Made by a program: the position numbers and the translations under genes. Shown here in pieces: positions 9,845-18,280 of a stretch of DNA of 50,977 nucleotides. The DNA is from an uncultured Anaeromyxobacter sp. Its GTDB lineage: Bacteria > Myxococcota > Myxococcia > Myxococcales > Anaeromyxobacteraceae. The notes under the pieces were generated by a model. The model made no database searches and was not told the origin of the DNA. It saw only the letters and a program-made list of their open reading frames with translations. Within the stretch, counting starts at the first letter, position 1. Each line of letters opens with the position of its first letter. Location: contig CAIVAR010000024.1 of assembly GCA_903904005.1 (NCBI GenBank), positions 1 through 50,977 on the forward strand, read 5' to 3'.

Positions 9845-10864
9845 CTATGCGCTCCGTTCGGTCCGGCGCAGCAGCCAGAGGAAGAGGGGGCCGCCCAGGA
9901 GCGCCGTGAGCGCGCCCACCGGCGGCTCCGATCCCAGGGGCAGGAAGGCGAGGCGCGCCGCCGCGTCGGCGAGCACCAGGAAGGCCGCGCCGAAGAGGAC
10001 CGAGGCGGGGAGCAGGATGCGGTGGTCCGGGCCGAAGACCTTCCGGAGCAGGTGGGGCACGATGAGCCCGACGAAGCCCACCATGCCCGCCAGCGCCACC
10101 GCCGCGCCGGTGGCCAGGCTCGCCGCCAGGAAGACCACGCCGCGCGAACGCCCCACGTCGACGCCCAGTGAAGAGGCCTCGTCGTCGCCGAGGGAGAGCA
10201 GGTTCAGCTGGGCCGACGTGGCGACCAGCACCGCCACCGCGACCACCACGAAGACGGTGCCGGTGACGAGGGTGCCGGTGTCGGCGTAGCCCACCGCGCC
10301 CATGAGCCAGTAGAGGAGGCGCGCCGCCTCCTCGGGCGGCACCATCACCTTCACCACCGTGATGACGCCGGCCGCGAAGGCGTTGAAGACCACGCCGACG
10401 AGGAGCGCCGCCTCCGGCACGAGCTTGCCGCCGATGCGCCCCAGCGCGAAGACGAGCACCGTCGACCCGGCCGCGCCCACCGACGCGCCGAGCGCCACCG
10501 ACGCGCCCGATCCGACCAGCGCCCCGAACGCCGAGGCCGGACCGGCCGCCGCCGCGGCCGCGAGTGCCGCCGTGCCGCCCAGCGCCGCGCCACCCGACAC
10601 GCCCAGCACGAAGGGCTCGGCGAGCGGGTTCCGGAGCAGCGCCTGAAGCGCCACGCCCGCGGCCGCCAGCGCCGCGCCCACGAGCGCCCCCAGGATCACC
10701 CGGGGCAGCCGCAGGCCGAGCAGGATGGCCCGGTCCGGCTCCACGCCGGCGAGCGCCGCGGAGAGGGAGATGGGCTGCGGGCCGAGGAGGAGCGCCGCGA
10801 CCACGCAGGCCACGAGCGCGATGGCTCCCGCGCCGAGCGCCAGCGCGAGCCGCCGACGCATCAC
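9845..10864 (-). CDS. btuC: FecCD-family permease of the cobalamin ABC importer (BtuC-like)
   Basis: 339 residues, highly hydrophobic, about ten transmembrane helices as in BtuC. The family segments LRLPRVILGALVGAALAAAG and FVGLIVPHLLRKVFGPDHR (the coupling-helix region that meets the ATPase) are clear. The ATG at 10864 overlaps the end of btuF by 4 bases. It imports the substrate delivered by the periplasmic BtuF. FecCD permeases carry either siderophores or corrinoids; the cobalamin assignment rests on the riboswitch-led operon. Confidence 0.87.
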   Translation of the reverse strand: MMRRRLALALGAGAIALVACVVAALLLGPQPISLSAALAGVEPDRAILLGLRLPRVILGALVGAALAAAGVALQALLRNPLAEPFVLGVSGGAALGGTAALAAAAAAGPASAFGALVGSGASVALGASVGAAGSTVLVFALGRIGGKLVPEAALLVGVVFNAFAAGVITVVKVMVPPEEAARLLYWLMGAVGYADTGTLVTGTVFVVVAVAVLVATSAQLNLLSLGDDEASSLGVDVGRSRGVVFLAASLATGAAVALAGMVGFVGLIVPHLLRKVFGPDHRILLPASVLFGAAFLVLADAAARLAFLPLGSEPPVGALTALLGGPLFLWLLRRTERSA

Positions 10865-11769
10865 CGGGTTCCCTTCGCGCCGGCGGTCCCCGGCGCGGCC
10901 GTCCCCAGCGCGCCCTGGAGCTGCTCGAGCGCGGCGGGGAGCTGCGGTCCGGGGCGCAGCACCCGGTCGTCGGGGAGGCGGACCACCCGGCCGCCCTTCA
11001 CCGCCGGGATGGCGGAGAGGCGGGCGATGGTGTCGGCGGGCTCGTTGACCGCGGCGTCGATGACCAGATCCGGGTCGTCGGCCACCGCCCGCTCGAGCGA
11101 GTAGACCGGCCAGGGGCGGTCCCCCGTGACGACGTTCACCCCGCCCGCGATGCGGAGCAGCGCGTCCGGGTAGCTTCCCGGTCCGGCCACCACGAGCGGG
11201 TCGCGCCCGATGACCAGCATCACCCGCCGGCGCGGCAGGGAGGAGGCCCGCGCCTCGGCGGCACGGACGGCCGCCTCCATGGACGCGGCGAGCCGTTCGC
11301 CGGCCTCCGGGTTGCCGAGCGCCGCGCCCACGCGCCGGGCGGCCCGCAGCACGTCGGGGACCCCCACCACCGGCAGCGCCAGCACCGGCACACCCAGCTC
11401 GGCGATGCGCCGGACGGCCGGGTAGGCGCCGCCATCGGCGAGCCAGAGGACGAGGTCGGGGCGGAGCCCCAGGACCGCCTCCGGGCTCGGGTCGAGGAAG
11501 CCCCCGACCCGGGGCAGCGACTTCACCTCGGGTGCGGTGTCGTAGCGGGTGACGCCGACCAGCTTCCCGGTCTCGCCGAGCGCGATGACCGTGTCGGTCA
11601 GGCTCGGGGCGAGCGAGATGACGCGGGTTGGCCGCGCCGGGGCCGCTGGCCCCAGCCAGGTCGGTTCGCCGCGGGGGAGCGGGTCGGCGGCCGCCGCGGG
11701 GAGCGGGGCCGCCGCGAGGGCGAGGGCGAAGGCGGCCAGCGCCGCCAGGATGAGGTTCGACCGGGTCAT
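10861..11769 (-). CDS. btuF: Periplasmic cobalamin-binding protein (BtuF-like)
   Basis: 302 residues. An N-terminal signal peptide of ~28 residues ends near AAA. The mature protein follows the class III binding-protein pattern: RVISLAPSLTDTVIALG, VGGFLDPSPEAVLGLRPDLV, and a C-lobe with IAGGVNVV and VYSLERAVADDPDLVI. It should carry cobalamin from BtuB across the periplasm to BtuC. The ATG at 11769 overlaps the beta-propeller lipoprotein gene stop by 4 bases, and the stop overlaps btuC. A tail after ~285 is Ala/Gly-rich and of no clear function. Confidence 0.85.
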   Translation of the reverse strand: MTRSNLILAALAAFALALAAAPLPAAAADPLPRGEPTWLGPAAPARPTRVISLAPSLTDTVIALGETGKLVGVTRYDTAPEVKSLPRVGGFLDPSPEAVLGLRPDLVLWLADGGAYPAVRRIAELGVPVLALPVVGVPDVLRAARRVGAALGNPEAGERLAASMEAAVRAAEARASSLPRRRVMLVIGRDPLVVAGPGSYPDALLRIAGGVNVVTGDRPWPVYSLERAVADDPDLVIDAAVNEPADTIARLSAIPAVKGGRVVRLPDDRVLRPGPQLPAALEQLQGALGTAAPGTAGAKGTR

Positions 11770-12986
11770 CGTCCGCAGATCACGTCGGCCACGAAGCTCG
11801 AGCCGGTGCCGGAGGCGGGGCAGACGAGCCCCCGCGAGGTCACCGCCCGCGAGACGGGGTCGAACCGGAGCACGTTGCCCGAGAACCGGTCCGCGGCAAA
11901 GCCCACCCCGTCGCAGAAGGTGATCGCCCCGGGGGCCGCCCGGGTGGCCGGGACGGCCGTGCCCACCACGGGAGTGGCGCCGGAGACGTCGACCGGTACG
12001 AAGGAGGCGCCGGTGATGTCGGCGGAGCTCGTCGCGTCGTACGGGAAGAAGCCGCAGGTGACCCAGACCGTGGAGCCCAGCACGGCGATGCCGGCGGGGT
12101 TGAGGCAGCCGGGCCCGAGATCGACTGGGTTCGGTGAGGCGGTGCCGGTGGTCGTGTCGATCACCGCCAGCCGCCCGTTCCCGGCCGGCGCGTAGAAGGC
12201 GTCCAGGTTCCAGAGCGTGACGTAGACCCGGGTGCCCGACACGGCGAGGCGGGAGGGGAGGGCGCTTGCGCCGGGGCTCGCCAGCGACGAGAGGTCCACG
12301 TTCCCCGTCACCGTCCGTGTGTCGAGGTCCACGACGGCCACGGAGCTCCACCCGTTCAGGGCCACGTAGCCCTTCGTGCCGCGGAAGGCGATCCCCTGGG
12401 GGAAGGAGAAGTTGCCGAGCTGGATCTCGGCCACGATCGGGGACGCCGCCGCCGGATCGACGACGAGGAGCGAGCCCACCGCGGCGTTCGAGACGTAGAG
12501 GAGCCCGTTCCACTCGGCGAGGTATTCCAGATCCGAGAAGGGGCCGGAGACCGGCACGCTCACCGTGGGGAAGGCGCCGTCGGGGGCGAGGCCGGATGCC
12601 GACAGCTTCATCCGGTCGAGGGTGTTGCTGATGGAGTTCGCCACCCACAGCGACGTCCCGTGCCAGGCGAGCGAGATGGGGCCGGTCTCCACCGCGACCG
12701 GCGCGCCGACCGCGAACGGGATCGCGGTGGCGCCCTGCACCGCGCTCCCGTTGAAGCAGGCCGCGTAGACCGAGGCCGAGCACCCGGCCCCCGAGCAGCA
12801 CTGGCTTCCCGAGCAGCTCTCGCCCGAACCGCACGCAAAGCCGCAGGCCCCGCAATTCCCGGGGTCGCTCGCCAGCGATGTGCACTGTCCGTCGCAGATC
12901 ACCTGCTCGGTCGTGCAGACCACCTCGGCCTTGCAGGCGGCGAGCGAGGCGGCGAGGAGCAGGGCTACGGCGGTGCGATGGGTCAT
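11766..12986 (-). CDS. Cys-rich beta-propeller lipoprotein in the B12-uptake operon (BtuG-like candidate)
   Basis: 406 residues. A lipoprotein signal peptide ends in LAAC (C18). A Cys-rich module follows (about 24-75) with DPGNCGACGFACGSGESC, a motif frequent in myxobacterial surface lipoproteins. The rest (80-406) repeats blades such as LWVANSISNTLDRM, LYVSNAAVGSLLVVD, GYVALNGWSSVAVVDLDT and VYVTLWN, i.e. an YncE/NHL-type beta-propeller. It lies 3 bases after btuB and overlaps btuF, so it is co-expressed under the cobalamin riboswitch. In Bacteroides, the beta-propeller lipoprotein BtuG caps BtuB and captures B12; an analogous role here is inference from fold and position. Confidence 0.7.
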   Translation of the reverse strand: MTHRTAVALLLAASLAACKAEVVCTTEQVICDGQCTSLASDPGNCGACGFACGSGESCSGSQCCSGAGCSASVYAACFNGSAVQGATAIPFAVGAPVAVETGPISLAWHGTSLWVANSISNTLDRMKLSASGLAPDGAFPTVSVPVSGPFSDLEYLAEWNGLLYVSNAAVGSLLVVDPAAASPIVAEIQLGNFSFPQGIAFRGTKGYVALNGWSSVAVVDLDTRTVTGNVDLSSLASPGASALPSRLAVSGTRVYVTLWNLDAFYAPAGNGRLAVIDTTTGTASPNPVDLGPGCLNPAGIAVLGSTVWVTCGFFPYDATSSADITGASFVPVDVSGATPVVGTAVPATRAAPGAITFCDGVGFAADRFSGNVLRFDPVSRAVTSRGLVCPASGTGSSFVADVICGR

Positions 12987-12989
12987 CTG

Positions 12990-14909
12990 TCAGTTCTCCG
13001 GGGAGGTGCCGATGCGCAGGGTGACGAGCAGGGTGCGGGAAGGAAGCGGGTAGCCGAAGCCGTCCTGGAGGGTCCGGTCGTCGAGGAGGTTCTTCACCTC
13101 CACGCCGATGCGGACCTCCGGACTCCGGAGGATCCGGGCGAAGGCGCCGGCGTTCACGACCAGGCTGGCCGGGGCGGAGTGGATGTTGCGGGAGTCGAGG
13201 TACTGGAGCCCCACGTACTGGGCCTCGAGGTGCCCCCCGGCGATGCCCGGGTCCACGGAGACGCGGGCGAAGGCCCGGTTGCGCGGCCGCTGTGGCAGCT
13301 CCTTGCCCACCACGCCCGGGACGCCGCGCAGCACGGTGGTGGCGAGAAAGGTGTAGGAGAGCTGCCCCTGCAGCCCCCAGAGCGTCTTCGCCGCCGCGGT
13401 CAGCAACTCGAGCTCGAGGCCGGCCGACGATGCCCGCAGCGAGTTCTGCGGCTTGAAGCTCCCGGGAACGAGGCCGGGCTCGTAGACGATGAGGTCGTCG
13501 TAGAGGGCCCCGAAGCCGCCGGCGCTGGCCCGGCCCAGCGGTCCGTCGTAGACCAGCGCGCCGTCCACGCTCCAGGCCACCTCGGGGCGCAGGTTCGGGT
13601 TGGGCTCGAACGGCCCCTGGACCATGTAGAGCTCGGAGAAGCTGGGCGGGCGGAAGGAGCGGCCGCCGCTCACGCGCAGCGACCAGGGGCCCGAGATGCG
13701 GACGCTCGTCCCCAGCTTGGCCGAGACCCCGGAGAAGGGGCCCACCGCGTCCACCCGGACCGCCGGTGAGATGCGGGCCGCGTCCTTTCCGATGGTGAAG
13801 TCGTCGGCGGCCCAGGCGGCGTAGGTGGGGCGCTGGTGGTCGCCGCTGGCCGTGGAGTCGAGCCGCTCCAGCGACGCCAGCGCGCCCGCCGTGAAGAGGC
13901 TCGGCCCCGCCTCCCAGGTCACCTTCGCCTCGCCGCCGCCGGCCGCGTCCCGCTGGTCGGTGGTGCTGCCCCCCACGGGAGAGGCGACGTACACGTCGAG
14001 CGTCTCGTAGCGCCCGGCCGCGCCCGCCTCGAAGGTGAGCCCGGAACCGAGCTGGCGCGACCAGCGCAGCGCCCCCGAGGCCCGCCCCCCGCGTTGCCAG
14101 TCGTCCGGCGTTGGGCTCGCCGGAACGCCGGGAAGCTGCCGCCAGCCCCAGGAGAGCTGGACCACGCCGTCCAGCCGGTCCAGCCCCGGCGACCAGCGCC
14201 CCTTCACCAGGAGTCCACCCTGGGCGGCGGCGTCGTTCTCCCGGATCTGGAGCACGAGCGGGCTGTCCGGCACCGAGGGCGAGGACGGGGTGAGGTACGG
14301 GAAGTCCCCCCGGGTCGAGCTGCCGGTGAGTGCGGCCAGGACCGCCCAGCGGTCCCCCCCCACGCCCACGTCGGCGACGGCCGAGGTGGTGCCGAAGGAG
14401 CCGCCGGTGAGCTCGACGCCCCATTTCCCCGCCACGGCAGGGAGGGTGACCACGTTCACCGCGCCCCCCAGGGCACCGGCCCCGTAGTAGGCCCCCTCCG
14501 CGCCGCGGACGATCTCCACGCGGTCCACCCAGTGGAGCGGGATGGTGGAGAGGTCCACGCCCCCGCCGGCCGCGGTGTCGAGGGGGATGCCGTCGAGCAG
14601 CACCCGCACCCCGGCAGTGCCCGACCCGCGGATGGAGATGGTGCTCATCTGTCCGAGGCCGCCGTAGCTGCGGACGGCCACGCCCGGGGCGGTGGCGGCG
14701 AGCTCGGCGACGGTCTTCAGCTCCCCGGCGAACCGGTCGGCCTCGACGACGGTGGTCGACGCGGTGGGATCCTGCGGCGCCGGGGAGCGGGGCAGGGTGA
14801 TGACCTGCTCCTCGAGGCGGACCGGGGGGTCCCCCTCGGCGCCACGGGCCAGCCGGCCCCATGTCACGGCGAGTGCAAAAAGCACCCGGCGCGCGCGCGT
14901 GAGTCGCAT
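12990..14909 (-). CDS. btuB: TonB-dependent outer-membrane cobalamin receptor (BtuB-like)
   Basis: 639 residues from the ATG at 14909. A signal peptide is followed by a plug domain with LAATAPGVAVRSYGG, ISIRGSGTAGVRVLLDGIPL and VDRVEIVRGAEGAYYGAGAL, then a 22-strand-type barrel ending in VTLRIGTSPEN. The N-terminal stretch RLEEQVITLPRSP may be the TonB box. It is the first gene after the cobalamin riboswitch and is followed by the propeller lipoprotein, BtuF, BtuC, amidohydrolase-like and BtuD genes, which supports cobalamin or a related corrinoid as substrate. The long in-frame region upstream of this ATG is the riboswitch leader, not protein. Confidence 0.9.
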   Translation of the reverse strand: MRLTRARRVLFALAVTWGRLARGAEGDPPVRLEEQVITLPRSPAPQDPTASTTVVEADRFAGELKTVAELAATAPGVAVRSYGGLGQMSTISIRGSGTAGVRVLLDGIPLDTAAGGGVDLSTIPLHWVDRVEIVRGAEGAYYGAGALGGAVNVVTLPAVAGKWGVELTGGSFGTTSAVADVGVGGDRWAVLAALTGSSTRGDFPYLTPSSPSVPDSPLVLQIRENDAAAQGGLLVKGRWSPGLDRLDGVVQLSWGWRQLPGVPASPTPDDWQRGGRASGALRWSRQLGSGLTFEAGAAGRYETLDVYVASPVGGSTTDQRDAAGGGEAKVTWEAGPSLFTAGALASLERLDSTASGDHQRPTYAAWAADDFTIGKDAARISPAVRVDAVGPFSGVSAKLGTSVRISGPWSLRVSGGRSFRPPSFSELYMVQGPFEPNPNLRPEVAWSVDGALVYDGPLGRASAGGFGALYDDLIVYEPGLVPGSFKPQNSLRASSAGLELELLTAAAKTLWGLQGQLSYTFLATTVLRGVPGVVGKELPQRPRNRAFARVSVDPGIAGGHLEAQYVGLQYLDSRNIHSAPASLVVNAGAFARILRSPEVRIGVEVKNLLDDRTLQDGFGYPLPSRTLLVTLRIGTSPEN

Positions 14910-14943
14910 CGTCCTGCGCGTCTCCTTCGGACGCGGGACAGCC

Positions 14944-14964
14944 GGTCGCGAACCATTCGCGACC
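14944..14964 (-). promoter_or_regulatory. Perfect hairpin between riboswitch and btuB start (possible expression platform)
   Basis: A perfect 9-bp inverted repeat with a 3-base loop (GGTCGCGAA, TGG, TTCGCGACC on the transcript) lies between the B12 box and the btuB ATG at 14909. There is no U-run after it, so it is not a canonical intrinsic terminator. It may act in translational control or protect the leader, as part of the riboswitch expression platform. Confidence 0.45.
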
Positions 14965-14969
14965 TTGCT

Positions 14970-15165
14970 CGGGGGGAGGTCTCCTGGCTTCCGGGGAACG
15001 GCTCGACGGGCCGTCGGCGCCTGCCACCTTCCCATCGCGCGACGCGCGACAGTGGCGACTGTCCTGCAGGCACCTCTTCCCCGGCTACAGTGGCGGGACC
15101 GCGCCGGACTTCGACCGGCTTCCCTTATCCCCAGAGCGGCAATGTCCCGCCGTGGTAGCCCCTGG
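14970..15165 (-). promoter_or_regulatory. Cobalamin (AdoCbl) riboswitch upstream of btuB
   Basis: On the minus-strand transcript the hallmark elements occur in order: GGGAA followed by GGT...CC (about 15124-15105), CCGCCACTGT (about 15097-15088), a second GCCACTGT (about 15057-15050) and the B12 box AGCCAGGAGACCT (14989-14977). Spacing and order match the cobalamin riboswitch class. It is the only notable content of the 488-base gap 14910-15397 between btuB and the divergent lipoprotein gene, apart from the downstream hairpin; I see no other convincing element there. Cobalamin should repress the whole btu operon. The 5' edge is approximate. Confidence 0.9.
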
Positions 15166-15397
15166 ACCGGGGCAAGTCAAGGCACGCCAGGCCCCTGTCC
15201 GGTCTCCCCCAGGGTGGGGACCCCGCTGTTCTCTTGCGTCGGGGCTCGCATCTACATAGTCTGACCGCGCGCCCTGCCCCTGCGGTATGGCGTGCGGTTC
15301 CCGCGGCGATGGCGGGGAAAACGTGGTGGAGGGCTCGCATTCCTTTGGCGGCCATGACGCGTCGCTTCCTCCCACCCCTGAACGGACTGGAGATTTC

Positions 15398-16318
15398 ATG
15401 CGCAAGATCGCCTTGATCGCCGTCGTCGCCTTCGCCGCCGCCTGCGGCAGCAGCAGTTCCACGCCGATGGGATACATCCGCGTAGCGAACCTCGCCCCCG
15501 ACGTGGCGGGCATCGACTTCTGCGTGGCCACGACGGGTGGGACCTATTCCGCTCCCGTCATGGCGAACGCGGGTTCGGCGGCCGGCCTGAAGTACGACAT
15601 CGGCGCGGCCGTCTACCCCGGCCTGAAGCAGATGTCGAAGTACTTTGGCTACGGCCCGGGAACCTACGACATCAAGATCATGAGCACCGCAGCGGGCGGT
15701 AGCTGCGCCAACCCCCTCGCGACCCTCACCGGCGTCACGCTGGCCGACGGCGGCTACAAGACCATCGGCTTCGTCGGCGCGCAGAGCACCGGGGGCGCCG
15801 ACGCGGCTCCCTTCGCAGCCGTCGCGTTCACCGACGAGGTGTCCGTGTCGTCCTCCGCCGTCGCGATCCGTTTCACGAACGACACCCTCACGCCAACCGG
15901 CCAGGCCGACCCCATGTTCTTCAAGGGCATCTCCTGGAACGTGGGGCTCTCGCGCGCCGGCGGCTCCACCGCCCTCTTCACCGAGATCGCCTACCCGCGC
16001 ACGGCCCGCTCCGGGGCGCTCGTGGACGCGAACGGCTACGCCATCATCCCCACGGCTACGCTGCCCTCGGGCAACCTGACGCTGTACGTCTGCCCGTTCC
16101 CGTTCACCCCGGAGACCGTCGTCTCGCCCTACTCGTGCGGAACGTTCACCGTCACGGGTGCCCAGATCTCGGGCGGCATCATCGCCTCCGCCTACATGAT
16201 CGGCGGCGTCGGGATGACCACTCCGCCCTACAGCCAGACCGCGCTGTTCTGCGGCGACGTCGTCTCCGGCCAGGTTTCGTCGGACGGCAACTACTCGACC
16301 TGCGTGGCGGGCCTCTAG
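15398..16318 (+). CDS. Lipoprotein with DUF4397-like domain
   Basis: 306 residues. The signal peptide MRKIALIAVVAFAAAC ends in a lipobox with C16. The mature part opens with YIRVANLAPDVAGIDFCVA, close to the VRVxHxSPDAPxVDV start of DUF4397 domains, and a second half with FTNDTLTP and TLYVCPFPF may be a related beta domain. GGAG precedes the ATG at 15398 by 6 bases; earlier in-frame codons fall in the intergenic leader and are not protein-like. It is divergent from the btu operon. Function is unknown; a surface or periplasmic lipoprotein is likely. Confidence 0.7.
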   Translation: MRKIALIAVVAFAAACGSSSSTPMGYIRVANLAPDVAGIDFCVATTGGTYSAPVMANAGSAAGLKYDIGAAVYPGLKQMSKYFGYGPGTYDIKIMSTAAGGSCANPLATLTGVTLADGGYKTIGFVGAQSTGGADAAPFAAVAFTDEVSVSSSAVAIRFTNDTLTPTGQADPMFFKGISWNVGLSRAGGSTALFTEIAYPRTARSGALVDANGYAIIPTATLPSGNLTLYVCPFPFTPETVVSPYSCGTFTVTGAQISGGIIASAYMIGGVGMTTPPYSQTALFCGDVVSGQVSSDGNYSTCVAGL

Positions 16319-16342
16319 TAGCCCGTCGTTCCGCTTCACCCT

Positions 16343-16378
16343 CCGCCGCGGCCCGGGTTCCTGCCCGAGCCGCGGCGG
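16343..16378. terminator. Strong GC-rich hairpin between convergent genes
   Basis: CCGCCGCGGC and GCCGCGGCGG form a 10-bp outer stem and CGGG/CCCG an inner stem around TTCCTG. It lies 24 bases after the stop of the lipoprotein gene and 15 bases before the end of the convergent ComEA-like gene, and is followed by a short T-containing stretch (TTCTCGTT) on the plus strand. A bidirectional intrinsic terminator is likely. Confidence 0.6.
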
Positions 16379-16393
16379 TTCTCGTTCCGGCCG

Positions 16394-16735
16394 CTACCTT
16401 GCCGCCGCTGCCGCCGTCTTCGGCACCGTCTTCGGCGCCGCCGCCACGTCACCCACCGTCACCATCCCCTTCACCTTCGCGTACCAGGCCGGCGAGCACC
16501 CCTTCACGCGGGTGACCTCCTCGGCCTTCTTGAAGGGGCGCTTGTCGCGCGAGGCCACGATGGCCTCGGCCCGCTTCTTCCCCACGCCGGGCAGGCGCAT
16601 CAACTCGGCGGAGGTCGCGCTGTTCAGATCCACCCGCTCCCCCGGACCGAGCGGCTTTTTCTCGGCCCGAGCGGGCGTGGCGACGAGGAGCGCGAGTAGC
16701 CCCAGGAGCGGCAACAGCCGCGTGGTCCGGGTCAC
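16394..16735 (-). CDS. Exported helix-hairpin-helix protein (ComEA-like)
   Basis: 113 residues from a GTG. A signal peptide (TRTTRLLPLLGLLALLVATPARA) precedes a ComEA-type HhH domain: VDLNSATSAELMRLPGVGKK, AEAIVASRDKRPFKKAEEV and a third loop with VKGCSPAWYAKVKG. Such domains bind double-stranded DNA without sequence preference. The C-terminal ~20 residues are Ala/Lys-rich. The start overlaps the upstream 85-residue gene by 4 bases (GTGA). No other competence gene is adjacent, so a DNA-uptake role is possible but unproven. Confidence 0.75.
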   Translation of the reverse strand: MTRTTRLLPLLGLLALLVATPARAEKKPLGPGERVDLNSATSAELMRLPGVGKKRAEAIVASRDKRPFKKAEEVTRVKGCSPAWYAKVKGMVTVGDVAAAPKTVPKTAAAAAR

Positions 16736-16989
16736 GTCTGCGCCTCCTCCTCGCGGTGCGCGCCGTTGCCGCCGGCCGGGCGCCCCTCCTCCGGGGCGCG
16801 CTGCTCCCGGATCTGCAGCCGGTTTGTGGAGGTGGGGAAGGCGTCGAGCAACACCGAGAGGCTGCCGTCCCGGTTGGTGAATGCGGCGCCGATCTTCATC
16901 CAGAAAGGCTTTCCCCCATCCTTGCGGTCGAGCACCGCGTACACGGCGAGGGGCTTGCGGCCGTTGGGGCCGCCGTTCGAGTCGGTCAT
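16732..16989 (-). CDS. Small conserved hypothetical protein (85 aa)
   Basis: Starts at the ATG at 16989 with GGGAGAA upstream. It contains a compact domain with AVYAVLDRKDGGKPFWMKIG, then AAFTNRDGSLSVLLDAFPTS, a pattern seen in small uncharacterised proteobacterial proteins that look like single-stranded or ligand-binding beta domains. The C-terminus is charged (REEEAQT). It is translationally coupled to the ComEA-like gene. I do not recognise a function. Confidence 0.6.
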   Translation of the reverse strand: MTDSNGGPNGRKPLAVYAVLDRKDGGKPFWMKIGAAFTNRDGSLSVLLDAFPTSTNRLQIREQRAPEEGRPAGGNGAHREEEAQT

Positions 16990-17108
16990 CTTGGGTTCTC
17001 CCTTGCTGCGGGTTCGCCGGCTCCGGAGAGCAACGGACGTGCCCGCGCAAGGGGGCGACACGACAGCCAGGATGACCGCGGAAAGGGCCGCGGCGCGGAC
17101 GGAAGGTC

Positions 17109-17429
17109 CTAGTTCACGCCCAGCGGCTTCGGGAAATGGGGCGACGGCGTCGCGTCGACCGTCCCGAAGATCGACTCGTACCGCCCCAGGTTCTCCTGCA
17201 TGGCGAGGATGAGCCGCTTCATGTGGCGGGGAGTGAGGATGGCGCGCGCGCGAACCGTGGCCTTGGGCGCCTCGGGGTGGAGGTAGAGCAGGTCGAGGGT
17301 GAACTCGCTGTCGGTGTGGTTCACCATCGCGAAGTTCACGAAGACGCCGTTGGCGGTGGCCGCGTCGATCTCGATCTGGACCTGGAGCTGCTGGGCACCG
17401 GCGGCGGGGACGGCGGGCTTGTCGGACAT
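17109..17429 (-). CDS. DUF3467 family protein
   Basis: 106 residues. The segment GVFVNFAMVNHTDSEFTLDLLYL followed by RARAILTPRHMKRLILAMQENLGRYE is the typical DUF3467 layout (small alpha/beta protein, function unknown; widespread). The ATG at 17429 is preferred to an in-frame TTG two codons upstream. It is divergent from the esterase gene at 17492 with ~62 bases between, and lies 119 bases before the 85-residue gene. Confidence 0.75.
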   Translation of the reverse strand: MSDKPAVPAAGAQQLQVQIEIDAATANGVFVNFAMVNHTDSEFTLDLLYLHPEAPKATVRARAILTPRHMKRLILAMQENLGRYESIFGTVDATPSPHFPKPLGVN

Positions 17430-17491
17430 GGCCAAAGCCTACATCGGAAAGGGCCGTTTCGGGCGTCCCACCTCCGTGCTAAGGGACCGGA

Positions 17492-18277
17492 GTGGCGGCG
17501 CGAAAGACACCCCGGGGAGACCCAGGCCCCTTCGACCTTCCGGGTCGCCCCGGAGGCACCGACGCGGTGCTGCTCCTCCACGGACTCACCGGCACCCCGT
17601 TCGAGCTCCGCCCCGTCGCCGACCGGCTGGCCAGGAACGGCGTCCGCTGCCTCGCCCCCGTCCTGCCCGGCCACGAGAGCCCCGAGGCCCTGGCCCGGAC
17701 CAGCTGGCTCGACTGGGTCGGCGGCGCGCGCGACGCGCTCATCTCGCTCGGCGAGACCCGGCGCACGCTGGTCGTCGGCTCCTCCATGGGGGCGCTCGTC
17801 GCCTGCACGCTGGCCGCCGAGAACCCCGGCCGCGTCGACGGCGTGGCGCTGCTCGCCCCGGCCCTCGAGCTGCAGCCGCTCGGCAAGCTCGCCGGCTGGC
17901 TCGCCCGGAACACCCCGGTGGCCGGCTACGTCCCCCAGATCCCCAAGGGAGGCGGCTCCGACGTGGGGGACCCGAAGGCCCGGGCCGCCAACCCCTGCAT
18001 GGAGACCATCCCCTTCCGTGCGGTGGGGGAGCTCCTCGCCTTCCAGACCCACGTCGACGCCCTTCTCCCGCGGGTGCGCTGCCCGGCGCTGGTCGTCGCC
18101 GGCGCCCTCGACGGCACCGTGACCGTGGCCGGGGCGCGGCGCATGGCCGGCCGGCTCGGCGGCGGGGCCCGCTTCGTCGTCCTCCCGAAGAGCCGCCACC
18201 TCGTCGCCATCGACTTCGAGCGCGAACGGGTGGCCGCCGACGTGGCGAGCTTCCTCGACTCCATCCCGAAGAGGTGA
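17492..18277 (+). CDS. Alpha/beta-hydrolase (carboxylesterase / monoacylglycerol lipase type)
   Basis: 261 residues from a GTG. The catalytic triad is visible: S98 in GSSMG, D207 in VAGALDGTV and H236 in SRHLVAID. VLLLHGLTGTPFELRP supplies the oxyanion-hole region. Size and motifs fit the Est30/monoacylglycerol lipase group, which hydrolyses short-chain or monoacyl esters. It ends 3 bases before glpK in the same direction, with the glpK ribosome-binding site overlapping its stop. Releasing glycerol from acylglycerols and phosphorylating it with GlpK would be a coherent pair; this link is inference. Confidence 0.85.
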   Translation: MAARKTPRGDPGPFDLPGRPGGTDAVLLLHGLTGTPFELRPVADRLARNGVRCLAPVLPGHESPEALARTSWLDWVGGARDALISLGETRRTLVVGSSMGALVACTLAAENPGRVDGVALLAPALELQPLGKLAGWLARNTPVAGYVPQIPKGGGSDVGDPKARAANPCMETIPFRAVGELLAFQTHVDALLPRVRCPALVVAGALDGTVTVAGARRMAGRLGGGARFVVLPKSRHLVAIDFERERVAADVASFLDSIPKR

Positions 18278-18280
18278 ATC

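Noticed and set aside
10861-15027. 1388-residue open frame covering btuF, the propeller gene and btuB
   Set aside because: Only its last ~300 residues (BtuF) are protein-like; the rest is the out-of-frame reading of btuB and the lipoprotein gene.
15186-15240. GC-rich inverted repeat between the riboswitch and the DUF4397 lipoprotein gene
   Set aside because: Pairing is interrupted by bulges and no clear promoter or terminator elements accompany it.
16394-16735. Competence operon around the ComEA-like gene
   Set aside because: Only the HhH protein is present; no comEC or pilus gene lies nearby.
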